Assembly: GCA_044371535.1 (NCBI GenBank)
Contig: JBILTL010000001.1
Coordinates: 1 to 64,000 of the forward strand
Reading direction: 5' to 3'
DNA length: 64,000 nucleotides
From: CAIZGX01 sp044371535
Lineage (GTDB): Bacteria; Bacteroidota; Bacteroidia; Flavobacteriales_D; Sanyastnellaceae
Position numbers and translations under genes: made by a program. This document shows, one piece after another, positions 1 to 8,034 of this stretch (position 1 is the stretch's first letter; each line of letters opens with the position of its first letter). Below the pieces are notes generated by a model that was given only the letters and a program-made list of their open reading frames with translations, did not search any database and had not been told where the DNA came from.

Positions 1-717
1 CGCAATCGCTCTTGCAGTAGCGAAACACGTCGCTTTGTAACACATGTGATTCTCTTCGTTAATCTCGTGCTCGCAGCTGTGATTGCGACACATGTTATCG
101 TCGTATAATTTGTCTAACTGACGTTCGGGCAATCCGTGAAAACTGAACAGCACACGATCGTATTCCTTCAAATCGAATTGCTTCGCATTGTCTACGTATC
201 CTTGAATGTACAAAGGCTCGTCGTAAAACTGAGAAATCAAAACTACTTCTGGAATGCTCCACCATTTTGAAACAATCTGCATTACTTTTTCATGAACACT
301 TCCGGTTGTTGCAGATGCGTATTGCGGGAACATCGGTAACACAACAATCTTCTCTGCCCCCCACTCTTCAATTTCACGAAGAGCATTGTCTATACTCGGA
401 ACCTGATAACGCATGGCCAAGAAAACTTTCGTTTCGTTCTCGTTGTAACGCGCTTGCAATTGCTCCTTGTTTCTATTTCCATAATGAATCAACGGCGAAC
501 CGTTTTCGGTCCAAAGTTTCTTGTAAATCGCAGCGCTTTTTCTGTGACGGAAAGGAACAATGATTCCATTCACCAAGATGGCTCTTCCAATAGCAGCAAC
601 ATCAATAACGCGAGGGTCATTCAAGAACTCTGTTAAATATCTGTAAACAGCACCTGGCGTTGGTGCATCGGGTGAACCTAAGTTCACCAAAAGAATAGCG
701 GTCTTTTTCATTTTCAT
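1..717 (-). CDS. hemH: Ferrochelatase, partial (C-terminus beyond left edge)
   Basis: Inserts ferrous iron into protoporphyrin IX, the last step of protoheme synthesis (some lineages use coproporphyrin). Reading leftward, 239 codons are open to the edge. The N-terminus has the family opening TAILLVNLGSPDAP; near residue 190 lies the active-site stretch VLFSFHGLPERQ with its catalytic His, followed by a Cys-containing segment (MCRNHSCEHE). In-frame ATGs occur at 717 and 711; the first was chosen. The gene is divergent from yicC with about 75 bp between them. The remaining C-terminal third should lie outside the window. Identification is firm from the sequence motifs. Confidence 0.95.
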   Translation of the reverse strand, partial: MKMKKTAILLVNLGSPDAPTPGAVYRYLTEFLNDPRVIDVAAIGRAILVNGIIVPFRHRKSAAIYKKLWTENGSPLIHYGNRNKEQLQARYNENETKVFLAMRYQVPSIDNALREIEEWGAEKIVVLPMFPQYASATTGSVHEKVMQIVSKWWSIPEVVLISQFYDEPLYIQGYVDNAKQFDLKEYDRVLFSFHGLPERQLDKLYDDNMCRNHSCEHEINEENHMCYKATCFATARAIA

Positions 718-767
718 TTCGTCTGCAAAGGAAAACAACATTCTTTAACCTCCAATGTTCAATGTTG

Positions 768-775
768 TATCTTTG
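768..775 (+). promoter_or_regulatory. -7 promoter box upstream of yicC
   Basis: TATCTTTG fits the Bacteroidota -7 consensus TAnnTTTG and lies 17 nt before the yicC ATG. No clear TTTG was seen at the -33 position. Confidence 0.5.
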
Positions 776-792
776 CATGCAAAATTGCACAC

Positions 793-1662
793 ATGTTAAG
801 ATCTATGACCGGCTACGGTAAAGCCGAACTTCAGAAAGAAACCAAAAAGTTCTCCGCTGAAGTGCGCTCGCTCAACAGCAAAGGACTAGACTTAAGCGTT
901 CGCGTTCCAAGTGTATATCGCGACAAAGAGCTGGAATTACGTTCAACATACGGAGAGCTGGTGGTTCGCGGAAAGTCAGAGGTTTCAATTTATATTGAAA
1001 ACAACAGCGGCGAAAAACGCATGCACCTCGACACCGACTTAATGAATTCGTACTACAACGAACTTTCAATTTGGAAGGAAGGAAAAGACCTCGGTTCAGC
1101 CGATATCTTGGCCACGCTTATGCGCATGCCTGAAGTCATGAAGTTCGATCAGGCAGAACCTACTGAAGACGAATGGAACAGCATTGCTGCACTTGTAAAA
1201 CAAGCGTTCGATCTTTTCGAAAATTACAGACAAGCCGAAGGCGCAAAGCTTCAAAAAGAATTTGAAATGCGCATTGCGAATATTCTTCGTTTGCGTGAAG
1301 ACCTTATTGCGCCTATGGAAGAGCGTAAGGAAAAAACCAGAGAGCGCATTAAAGCGCAATTGGACGAGTTAGTGGGAAAGGAAAAAATAGACGAGAACAG
1401 ATTCGAGCAGGAGTTGATTTATTATTTGGAAAAACTCGATGTGTCGGAAGAATTGCAACGTTTGCTTTCGAATTGCGAAATGTTCAACGAAGAATTAAAC
1501 GGTGGTGCGCAAGGCAGAAAACTTGGATTCATTTCGCAAGAAATTGGAAGAGAGATCAACACCATTGGCTCGAAAGCCAACGACGCCACTATGCAACGCA
1601 TGGTTGTAGAGATGAAAGACGAACTGGAAAAAATCAAAGAGCAAATCAACAATGTTCTCTAG
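793..1662 (+). CDS. yicC: YicC/YloC family endoribonuclease
   Basis: A 289-residue protein opening with the family hallmark SMTGYG. The C-terminal part (about residues 200-289) is the conserved DUF1732 region, with LGFISQEIGREINTIGSKA and a closing coiled helix. YicC proteins are stress-related endoribonucleases. The family is often found beside gmk, as here: the stop lies 11 nt inside the gmk reading frame, so yicC, gmk and nadD are probably co-transcribed. A TATCTTTG box upstream likely drives the group. Confidence 0.93.
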   Translation: MLRSMTGYGKAELQKETKKFSAEVRSLNSKGLDLSVRVPSVYRDKELELRSTYGELVVRGKSEVSIYIENNSGEKRMHLDTDLMNSYYNELSIWKEGKDLGSADILATLMRMPEVMKFDQAEPTEDEWNSIAALVKQAFDLFENYRQAEGAKLQKEFEMRIANILRLREDLIAPMEERKEKTRERIKAQLDELVGKEKIDENRFEQELIYYLEKLDVSEELQRLLSNCEMFNEELNGGAQGRKLGFISQEIGREINTIGSKANDATMQRMVVEMKDELEKIKEQINNVL

Positions 1663-2236
1663 TCAAGTCAACGGAAAAGCCATTATTTTCTCTGCTCCTA
1701 GCGGCGCGGGCAAAACAACACTTGTAAGATATTTGCTCTCGGAGCCCGCGCTCATGTTAGCGTTCAGCGTTAGTGCCACTTCACGTGAACGCCGCGGAGA
1801 AGAAGTAGACGGAAAGGATTATCATTTTTTGTCGAACGAAGAATTTCAAAATAAAATAGACAACAACGAATTCGTTGAATGGGAAGAAGTCTATGCGGGC
1901 ACGAAATACGGAACATTGAAAAGTGAAGTGGAACGCATTTGGAAAAGCGGAAAACACGTCATCTTCGATGTTGACGTTGTAGGCGGACTTCACCTCAAAG
2001 AAATATTCCATCACCGCGCATTGGCCGTATTTGTTCAGCCTCCGAGTGTGGAAGCCTTGATGGATCGTTTGAAAAACAGATCTACAGAAACGGAAGAAAA
2101 AATTCAGCAACGCGTTTCAAAAGCTGGATTGGAATTAACCTACGCCGACAAGTTCGATGTGCGCTTGGTGAATGATAAACTAGATGTTGCGAAAGCCGAG
2201 GCCATGAAGTTGGTGAACGATTTCCTTGCTGAATGA
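1652..2236 (+). CDS. gmk: Guanylate kinase
   Basis: Phosphorylates GMP to GDP with ATP, feeding nucleotide pools. The 194-residue length is normal. The P-loop (APSGAGKT) is at residues 15-22, followed by the GMP-binding segment (SATSRERRGEEVDGKDYHF, about residues 41-59). It overlaps the end of yicC by 11 nt and ends in ATGA shared with nadD, so translational coupling is likely. The TGA stop shows that TGA is read as stop in this genome. Confidence 0.97.
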   Translation: MFSSQVNGKAIIFSAPSGAGKTTLVRYLLSEPALMLAFSVSATSRERRGEEVDGKDYHFLSNEEFQNKIDNNEFVEWEEVYAGTKYGTLKSEVERIWKSGKHVIFDVDVVGGLHLKEIFHHRALAVFVQPPSVEALMDRLKNRSTETEEKIQQRVSKAGLELTYADKFDVRLVNDKLDVAKAEAMKLVNDFLAE

Positions 2237-2817
2237 ACATAGCGCTTCTCTTCGGATCATTCAATCCCGTTCACAACGGACATCTCGCCATGGCGCATGC
2301 AGCGCTGCAATCAAGTAATTGTGATGAAGTCTGGTTCGTGGTTAGTCCGCACAACCCCTTAAAAGATTTCACTACCCTCGCCCCTGCGAACGATCGCGCG
2401 AACATGGTGTCGCTCGCCCTCATGCACGAAGAACGCATGAAGCTCTGCACAATAGAGTTCGACATGCCCAAACCCTCGTATACCATTCACACCATTTATA
2501 AATTGAAAGAAGAATATCCTTCCTTCAGCTTTCACATCCTCTGCGGCACCGATGTGGTGAATCAGCTTGCAGCGTGGTACAAATACGAAGAACTCATTCA
2601 AAGTGTGAAGTTCTTGGTTTGCTCTCGGGAAACCCATCAAGAAATTTCTTCGAATGAATGGATGAAAAAATTTCCTGAGCAATTCGAATTTATTCCTTTT
2701 GAACCGCTTGCGATTTCTTCAACCAATATCAGAGAAATCATTGTCCTTAGAGGTAAATCGGATGATCTTTCAGAATTTGTAAATCAATTTATCATTGATA
2801 AAAAATTGTATAAATAA
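2233..2817 (+). CDS. nadD: Nicotinate-nucleotide adenylyltransferase
   Basis: Transfers AMP from ATP to nicotinate mononucleotide to give deamido-NAD. It has the nucleotidyltransferase signature GSFNPVHNGH at residues 8-17 and the C-terminal ISSTNIRE motif (about residues 160-167) that binds the ATP phosphates. The length of 194 residues is normal. The ATG overlaps the gmk stop (ATGA). It is the last clearly housekeeping gene of the yicC-gmk-nadD group and is followed directly by a strong hairpin. Confidence 0.96.
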   Translation: MNIALLFGSFNPVHNGHLAMAHAALQSSNCDEVWFVVSPHNPLKDFTTLAPANDRANMVSLALMHEERMKLCTIEFDMPKPSYTIHTIYKLKEEYPSFSFHILCGTDVVNQLAAWYKYEELIQSVKFLVCSRETHQEISSNEWMKKFPEQFEFIPFEPLAISSTNIREIIVLRGKSDDLSEFVNQFIIDKKLYK

Positions 2818-3334
2818 TCGCATCGGGGCGAATGATTGTTCGCCCCGATCTGCATATCATTCGACCCGATCTGAAAACAATCAATTTCAAATCAGCGATC
2901 ATTTCAAAATCGGTTATTTGCATTTATTTTCCGACGGAAAAAACATCACACGTATTGATTTTGCAGAAGAAGAATTGAAGGAACAACGCTCTTGCGATAT
3001 ACTGGAAACAACAAAGAATCAATTGCACGAATACTTCGCAAATACCCGTCAAACCTTCGATCTACCATTGCTTCCTTCAGGGACAGCATTCCAACAAAAC
3101 ATCTGGAACATACTTCTTCAAATTGAATTCGGAGAAACAAAGAGCTACGAGTGGGTTTCTCTTCAGCATGGAAATAAAAAAGCCATTCGCGCTGCCGCAC
3201 AAGCAATAGGGAAAAATCCAATTGCCATAGTCATTCCCTGTCACCGCGTGATTGGGAAGAATGGCACACTCACCGGATTTGCGGGTGGACTTTTGCGGAA
3301 GGAGTTACTTCTGAAGTTAGAAAGTTGGATTTAA
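2795..3334 (+). CDS. Methylated-DNA--protein-cysteine methyltransferase (start uncertain)
   Basis: Suicide repair protein that takes the alkyl group from O6-alkylguanine onto its own cysteine. The C-terminal domain has the active site PCHRVIG with Cys near residue 149 of the longest frame, preceded by the recognition helix region (AIRAAAQAIGKNP). The frame has no ATG before the conserved N-terminal domain: the only upstream option is TTG at 2795, which overlaps nadD and runs through the hairpin, and a TTG at about 2927 would cut the N-terminal domain. The 3' end is secure; the true start may be non-canonical. Resembles Ogt/AdaB types. Confidence 0.85.
   Translation: MIKNCINNRIGANDCSPRSAYHSTRSENNQFQISDHFKIGYLHLFSDGKNITRIDFAEEELKEQRSCDILETTKNQLHEYFANTRQTFDLPLLPSGTAFQQNIWNILLQIEFGETKSYEWVSLQHGNKKAIRAAAQAIGKNPIAIVIPCHRVIGKNGTLTGFAGGLLRKELLLKLESWI
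2822..2849. repeat. Perfect 11-bp hairpin after nadD
   Basis: Arms ATCGGGGCGAA and TTCGCCCCGAT are perfect complements around a 6-nt loop. A diverged third copy of the right arm (ttcgacccgat) lies at 2860-2870. No T-run follows, so this is not a standard intrinsic terminator. It could end or stabilise the nadD transcript. It also lies inside the longest possible frame of the downstream methyltransferase. Confidence 0.5.
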
Positions 3335-3347
3335 TTAAAAAGGGAAG

Positions 3348-3458
3348 ATTATTATCTCATTCTCTTTCTCCTACTGTTTCTGTTTCTTAAAGAGTCTTTG
3401 CAATCAAAAAAATGTTAAAGAATGAGAATGACAAAAAGAATGAGAATGAGATTATAAT
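3348..3458. terminator. Possible bidirectional terminator between convergent genes
   Basis: A 22-bp inverted repeat with two mismatches (3348-3369 and 3437-3458) separates the converging methyltransferase and rfbD genes. The arms are rich in TCATTCTC and GAGAATGA. The 67-nt loop is long and the arms are AT-rich, so the assignment rests on position plus symmetry. Confidence 0.35.
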
Positions 3459-3470
3459 CTTACCTTAACA

Positions 3471-4298
3471 CTAACCCTTTGTAAAAAACAACTTCTTACT
3501 TGAACCCAAAACCGAATAACCAGGTCTTCGCGCCGGCGTAGGATACTCACTTGTCGGAATAGGGTGAATCACATTCGGAAAACCAAATTCATTCTTAATC
3601 CTCACTGCGAAATCATACCAAGAAATGACTTCGTTACCGGTGAAATGAAACAAACCGAAAGCCCATTCGGTTTTTTCGTTTAGGCAATTTACAATGTATG
3701 TTGAAACAGAATTCGCAACGTCAGAAGCGTCGGTTGGACAACCGAGTTGATCGCTCACAACGCGCAACTCACGCAACGGGTCGGAAGCCATGGCGTTCTT
3801 CATGGTTAAATAGAAATTCTTTCCGTAGTTCGAATACAACCAACTTAAACGAATGACAATACCCGTTTCACATTCCAATACCGCTAACTCACCTTCGCGT
3901 TTTGTTTTACCGTAAACGCCAAGCGGATTACATTCATCGTCTTCCGTGTAAGGAGAATTTTTTTCTCCGTTGAAAACATAGTCGGTTGAAAAATGAATCA
4001 GCACAATGTCATGCAACGAACAGAAATCAGCCAATTCACTCAATGCTTCCGTGTTAACGCGATGCGCCATTTCCTCATCCGATTCAGCTTTGTCTACCGC
4101 AGTGTAGGCCACGGTATTGATAATCACGTCTGGAATTTCATTCAACTCTGAAAGCTGTTCGAAAAGATCATTTTCGAAATCTATTTCATCGTGTCCAAAG
4201 AAGCGAATGCTTGCTGATGTTTCTTCCTTTAACGAATCGGCAAAGCATTGCGCCAACTGACCCGTCTTTCCCAATATCCAAATTGATGCGTTACTCAT
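3471..4298 (-). CDS. rfbD: dTDP-4-dehydrorhamnose reductase
   Basis: NADPH-dependent reductase giving dTDP-L-rhamnose, a precursor of surface polysaccharide. 275 residues. The Rossmann glycine motif is near residues 9-16 (LGKTGQLA). STDYVFNG in the middle and YGKTKREGE (YxxxK catalytic pair) are typical of RmlD. The substrate-side RRPGYSVL is near the C-terminus. It stands apart from rmlA and rmlB, which are about 24 kb to the right; rmlC is not in the window. A TAACTTCG box ends 6 nt before the ATG. Confidence 0.93.
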   Translation of the reverse strand: MSNASIWILGKTGQLAQCFADSLKEETSASIRFFGHDEIDFENDLFEQLSELNEIPDVIINTVAYTAVDKAESDEEMAHRVNTEALSELADFCSLHDIVLIHFSTDYVFNGEKNSPYTEDDECNPLGVYGKTKREGELAVLECETGIVIRLSWLYSNYGKNFYLTMKNAMASDPLRELRVVSDQLGCPTDASDVANSVSTYIVNCLNEKTEWAFGLFHFTGNEVISWYDFAVRIKNEFGFPNVIHPIPTSEYPTPARRPGYSVLGSSKKLFFTKG

Positions 4299-4320
4299 GT
4301 TTTGCGAAGTTAAAAGGACT

Positions 4321-4328
4321 TAACTTTG
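4321..4328 (+). promoter_or_regulatory. -7 box of outer-membrane protein gene
   Basis: TAACTTTG matches TAnnTTTG, with TTTG at 4301-4304 as a possible -33 element (16-nt spacing, slightly short). The predicted leader to the ATG at 4367 is about 35 nt. Confidence 0.45.
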
Positions 4329-4366
4329 TTTGGGTATAACTTTTGAAAGGCTTCAAAAAAATTAAT

Positions 4367-5092
4367 ATGAAAAAGCTCCTCGTCCTCTCGTTTGTGTTGA
4401 CTTCCTTGTGCAGCTTCGCGCAAGAAAAAAGTTATTCCGACCGCAATCCACGCAGTGCCAACATTGGTTTCGGAGTGCAATTCGTTCAACCAGCCGGAGA
4501 ATATGCCGATCATTATACCGGAAACCCAATAGGACTTTCAGGAACTTTTTCTCATCCGATCAAACAATCGCCCTTCGATTGGGGATTTCAATTCTCCTGG
4601 AATCAAATGGGCGCATTAGACCAAGACATCTCCGTTTACGGCGGGACAAACGCGTTGGGAGATACCATCTTCAACAACGGTACATATCGTGTGAGACACA
4701 ACAACTATCGCTACCAAGGACTGCTTCGCATTCGACCATTCAACGGCTTCTTTCAACCTTACGCAGAAGGTCTAGCAGGTGCAGAAAGCTTCTCTACAAA
4801 GACAGATATATCGGTGCAAAACAGTGGTGGCTTTTCTTCTGTTGAAGACGCAAAAGTGCAGCAGAGCAGCGTTTCATTCTTGTACGGATACGCCCTTGGA
4901 TTCCGCTTTCGCACAAAGAAAGCAAGAAACATTTGGTTCGACCTTCGGTACGAAAACATTCAAGGCGGCAAAGCCGAATACGTCATTCCAGAAACGGTAA
5001 CTATTGAGAACAACACCGATCTTGTTTACACCACGGGCACCACAAAAACCAATCGCCAAATCATCCAATTCGGACTCACATTTGGTTTCTAG
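4367..5092 (+). CDS. Outer-membrane beta-barrel protein
   Basis: A 241-residue exported protein. The ATG at 4367 was chosen because it begins a clean signal peptide (MKKLLVLSFVLTSLCSFAQ, cleavage after AQ). The rest alternates aromatic and polar residues in beta strands and ends in Phe (QFGLTFGF), typical of outer-membrane barrels. No specific function is recognisable. Its TAG stop lies in a CTAG that also encodes the stop of the opposite-strand permease. Confidence 0.8.
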   Translation: MKKLLVLSFVLTSLCSFAQEKSYSDRNPRSANIGFGVQFVQPAGEYADHYTGNPIGLSGTFSHPIKQSPFDWGFQFSWNQMGALDQDISVYGGTNALGDTIFNNGTYRVRHNNYRYQGLLRIRPFNGFFQPYAEGLAGAESFSTKTDISVQNSGGFSSVEDAKVQQSSVSFLYGYALGFRFRTKKARNIWFDLRYENIQGGKAEYVIPETVTIENNTDLVYTTGTTKTNRQIIQFGLTFGF

Positions 5093-6339
5093 CCTGCAGA
5101 TCGAATTGCGTCAACCGGCTTAAGATTTGCCGCACGTAACGCAGGAATAAATCCTGCTACCAGACCCACCACTAACGAAACGGTTATTCCCAAAACAATG
5201 CGACTCATGGGAAGGAAAAAGTGAAAATCAGTAACCCCGTTCAAGAGCGAAAGCACTCCGTAAACCAAGAGCAGTCCGAGAACTCCACCTGCTAAACAAA
5301 GGAGCATCGATTCAAACAAAAATTGCGATAGAATGAAATAGCGTTTCGCGCCGAGTGCCTTCTGAATACCAATGATGTTGGTGCGTTCTTTCACCGATAC
5401 GAACATGATGTTTGCAATGCTGAACGCTCCGACTAGAATTGCGAAGATGCCAATGAACATTCCAGCTACGTTGAAGACACCAACGATGCTGTTCACCATT
5501 TCGCTAATCATGCTGGAATCGATGACACTGAAGTCGTTTTCTTCTGTTGGACGAATACCGCGAATCCCTCGGAAGACGGACATAACGTCGCCTTTAAGCT
5601 CTTCTACATCGACATCTTTTTTCGCTTTAATCAAGAGCGTCACATCGTCGACATCTCCCACAAATCGTTGAGCGTATTCATAAGGGACATAAACTGAAAG
5701 ATCGCGTTCGCCTCCGAAGAGTGAAGAACCTTCCTTCGCCATCACACCAATGACTTCAGCTTTTTGTCCTTGAATTTTTATGTCTTTTCCAACTGGGTAT
5801 TCCGCACCGAATAATTCTTCGGCTAATGAGTAACCAATAAGGGCAACAGGCCTTCCGCCGTCGCATTCCATTTGCGAGAAGTAGCGTCCCTTTTCAATTT
5901 TTAAATCAATCGCTTGAATGTAGTCATAACCAACGCCAAGAAAACCCACTCCTTCGAGCGAATTGTTTTCGTGTTCAATGGTTTTTGAAGCGCGCACTTG
6001 AATGGTTGCAACCGAGAATGAGTTGATCTCCGCTTTCAGCAAATCTAAATCTTCTTTGCTCGGTTGTCTCCGTTGCCAGTACTTCCACCATTCGTATTCT
6101 CCGCCTTGCTTCTCAGGGCCCATGGGCCATTTCTGAATGAAGAGTAAATCGGAACCCATGACAGACAGCCCCTCTTTGATATCGGCCTCCATACTATCCA
6201 CGATACTCAACACAAAAATGATCGAGAAAATTCCAATCGTTACTCCGAACAACGAAAGCACCGTCCGCAGTTTATTCACCACCAGCGACTGTGTGGCGAA
6301 GGCGAACGCTTCTTTAAGTTGAAGGAGAAGGAATTTCAT
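5089..6339 (-). CDS. MacB-type ABC transporter permease
   Basis: About 416 residues with the MacB/FtsX layout: one transmembrane helix near the N-terminus (LSLFGVTIGIFSIIFVLSI), a large periplasmic core domain (about residues 60-280) and three C-terminal helices (VAGMFIGIFAILVGAFSIAN onward). The ATG at 6339 was chosen because it gives the typical start MKFLLLQLKEAF. No ATPase or adaptor gene is adjacent, so the partner must be encoded elsewhere. Such permeases move lipoproteins, toxins or peptides in a MacAB/LolCDE-like manner; the substrate is unknown. A TACCTTTA box lies 4 nt before the ATG. Confidence 0.88.
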   Translation of the reverse strand: MKFLLLQLKEAFAFATQSLVVNKLRTVLSLFGVTIGIFSIIFVLSIVDSMEADIKEGLSVMGSDLLFIQKWPMGPEKQGGEYEWWKYWQRRQPSKEDLDLLKAEINSFSVATIQVRASKTIEHENNSLEGVGFLGVGYDYIQAIDLKIEKGRYFSQMECDGGRPVALIGYSLAEELFGAEYPVGKDIKIQGQKAEVIGVMAKEGSSLFGGERDLSVYVPYEYAQRFVGDVDDVTLLIKAKKDVDVEELKGDVMSVFRGIRGIRPTEENDFSVIDSSMISEMVNSIVGVFNVAGMFIGIFAILVGAFSIANIMFVSVKERTNIIGIQKALGAKRYFILSQFLFESMLLCLAGGVLGLLLVYGVLSLLNGVTDFHFFLPMSRIVLGITVSLVVGLVAGFIPALRAANLKPVDAIRSAG

Positions 6340-6373
6340 AACGTAAAGGTAGTGCGAGAGAAAATGAATCACT

Positions 6374-6381
6374 TAAATTTG
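6374..6381 (+). promoter_or_regulatory. -7 box of RRE/kinase/peptidase cluster
   Basis: TAAATTTG matches the -7 consensus and lies 17 nt before the ATG of the PqqD-like gene, in the short divergent gap to the permease. Confidence 0.5.
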
Positions 6382-6398
6382 TTGAAATTCAAAATGAA

Positions 6399-6680
6399 AT
6401 GAACATTAACGAAATAGCAGCTGCCAAATCCAATTTCGTAGCACGTGCAGTAGATGAAGAATTGGTCTTGGTTCCTTTGAGAAATAACGTAGCTGATATG
6501 ACCGAAATTTTCAATTTGAATGAAGTGGGACATTTCATCTGGAATGAAATTCAAGAAGGAGCAACAGTAGAATCCTTGACCGAAAAAATTGTTTCGGAAT
6601 ATGAGGTGGAAACATCCGTTGCACAATCCGACCTTGAAGAATTTCTGAAAGATCTTTCTAATTTCATTTTGAACGATTGA
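6399..6680 (+). CDS. PqqD-like RRE protein
   Basis: A 93-residue acidic protein with the PqqD pattern: an N-terminal beta segment (VPLRNNVADMTEIFNLNEVG) followed by HFIWNEIQEGATVESLTEKI and helices. PqqD-like proteins form RiPP recognition elements that hold a leader peptide for modifying enzymes. It is followed 2 nt later by an HPr-kinase-like gene and then a signal-peptidase-like gene. No obvious precursor peptide was found beside it. Family call is good; biological role is inferred from family and neighbours. Confidence 0.8.
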   Translation: MNINEIAAAKSNFVARAVDEELVLVPLRNNVADMTEIFNLNEVGHFIWNEIQEGATVESLTEKIVSEYEVETSVAQSDLEEFLKDLSNFILND

Positions 6681-6682
6681 AT

Positions 6683-7570
6683 ATGAAACAGACCTTCGTT
6701 TTAACCGTTGCCGACTATTTCGTGAAGATTTCTTCTGAAGAAAATGTGCCTGTGTTTTTTGAAGAAGGCTATTCGAATTTTCTTCAATTGGAGGAAGTAG
6801 AAAACTACGATGCCACTGTAGTTTGTCATGCTGGACTTCCAGAAAAATCGACCTACGCAGGAGAAGTCATTTTCGATGCGGTGCTGGATAAACAAAGACT
6901 TTGGCAAGTGGTTCAAACTGAAAAGCAACGAGCGTTCATCGTTTTCAATCCGAATAAAATTGAAGAGATTCAGCAGGTCGCTTTTTTAAACGACGCCTCA
7001 ACGGAATGGCATGTTTATTCACATGTTTTAAAGCAAAACGAAGATTCATTCATCTCTCCGCTTTCATATCCGCTTGGTGCTCTCATCATGTATTATCTTA
7101 CACTGAACAGCAACGCTTTCATGATTCACGCTTCGGGCGTGTGGGACGGTGAAACTGGTCGCATTTTCAGCGGTTTCTCTGGCGTGGGAAAAAGTACGAT
7201 GGCCAAAATTTGGGAAGAGGAAGGCGCGCACATCGTGAACGACGATCGTCTGATTGTGCGCGAAGTGAACGGAGAATTCTTCATGTACAACACACCCATG
7301 CCCTATGCCGATTTGAACAAGCAAGCACAAGTGTCGAAGTTTTACTTTCCCTTCCATGCGAAAAAAAATTCAGCAGAAAAACTTTCGGGTGCACAAGCAC
7401 TTTCACAACTCATGGCATTTTGCTTTCAACACAACTACGACAAGAAAAACACCGAGCATCTAATGAAGCAGTTGGAACACATTACCCAACACACGAATAC
7501 CTATCGTTTGGGAGTAGTACCTACCCCTTCAATCATTGACTATATCCGAAGCCTTGAACTGAAAGAATGA
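6683..7570 (+). CDS. HPr-kinase/phosphorylase-like protein
   Basis: About 295 residues. The C-terminal half carries a Walker A loop GFSGVGKST (about residues 164-172) followed by a conserved VNDDRL segment, as in HprK-related kinases. The N-terminal half (about residues 1-130) is unlike the HprK regulatory domain and has no recognised motif. HprK homologs in peptide clusters can phosphorylate lasso peptides, so a peptide-kinase role is possible but unproven. ATG at 6683 was chosen over the TTG two codons earlier. It ends in ATGA shared with the peptidase pseudogene. Confidence 0.82.
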   Translation: MKQTFVLTVADYFVKISSEENVPVFFEEGYSNFLQLEEVENYDATVVCHAGLPEKSTYAGEVIFDAVLDKQRLWQVVQTEKQRAFIVFNPNKIEEIQQVAFLNDASTEWHVYSHVLKQNEDSFISPLSYPLGALIMYYLTLNSNAFMIHASGVWDGETGRIFSGFSGVGKSTMAKIWEEEGAHIVNDDRLIVREVNGEFFMYNTPMPYADLNKQAQVSKFYFPFHAKKNSAEKLSGAQALSQLMAFCFQHNYDKKNTEHLMKQLEHITQHTNTYRLGVVPTPSIIDYIRSLELKE

Positions 7571-8034
7571 AGACGGAAGAGGCGATTTCATTAAGAAAAA
7601 AGCTGATTGTAAACAATCACTCGGTAAAGATTGAAGCTGCCGGTTACAGCATGTTTCCGTTCATGCTTCCATGAGACGAACAGACCATTAGCCCTGTTCC
7701 CATGGAAGACATTGCAATTGGAGATGTTGTGGTATTTGAACACGCTAACAAATGGATTTCCCATCGAGTTATTTCCATTCAAAACAACAACAACGAAATC
7801 ACATTAACCCTTCGCGGAGATACATGTATTCAACTAGATCCGTTGGTGACGAAAACAAATTATATTGGGAAAACGACGGCGTTTGAGAGGAGGGGAAAGA
7901 CCATTCATCTCAACGATCAAATTACTCGTTCAAAAAGAATTATTCAATGGGGAATAGTGCGCTGCTACTTTTTTTTCTTGTTGAAAACAGGCTTGTTTCT
8001 GTTAAGTCGAATGAAGCGAAAACTATTTCATTAA
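7567..8034 (+). pseudogene. S24/S26 signal-peptidase-like protein with in-frame TGA
   Basis: From the ATG at 7567 the frame reads the S26 motif GYSMFPFMLP, with candidate nucleophile Ser, then hits TGA at 7672-7674 (codon 36), then resumes in the same frame with DEQTISPVPMEDIAIGDVVVFE, the conserved HRV and RGD boxes, and a hydrophobic C-terminus to 8034. Relatives have PGD at the break, so the TGA sits where a Gly codon (GGA) is expected: one G-to-T change explains it. Downstream codons look fully conserved, so the lesion is recent, a sequencing error, or read through. An internal ATG at 7702 would lack the Ser. Confidence 0.85.

Noticed and set aside
6364..6401. 12-codon ORF before the PqqD-like gene as a RiPP precursor
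   Set aside because: It contains the -7 box and lacks any leader/core pattern.
7672..7674. TGA recoded as glycine or selenocysteine
   Set aside because: TGA ends many normal genes here (e.g. gmk), and no selenocysteine machinery or recoding structure was seen. A point mutation or error is simpler.
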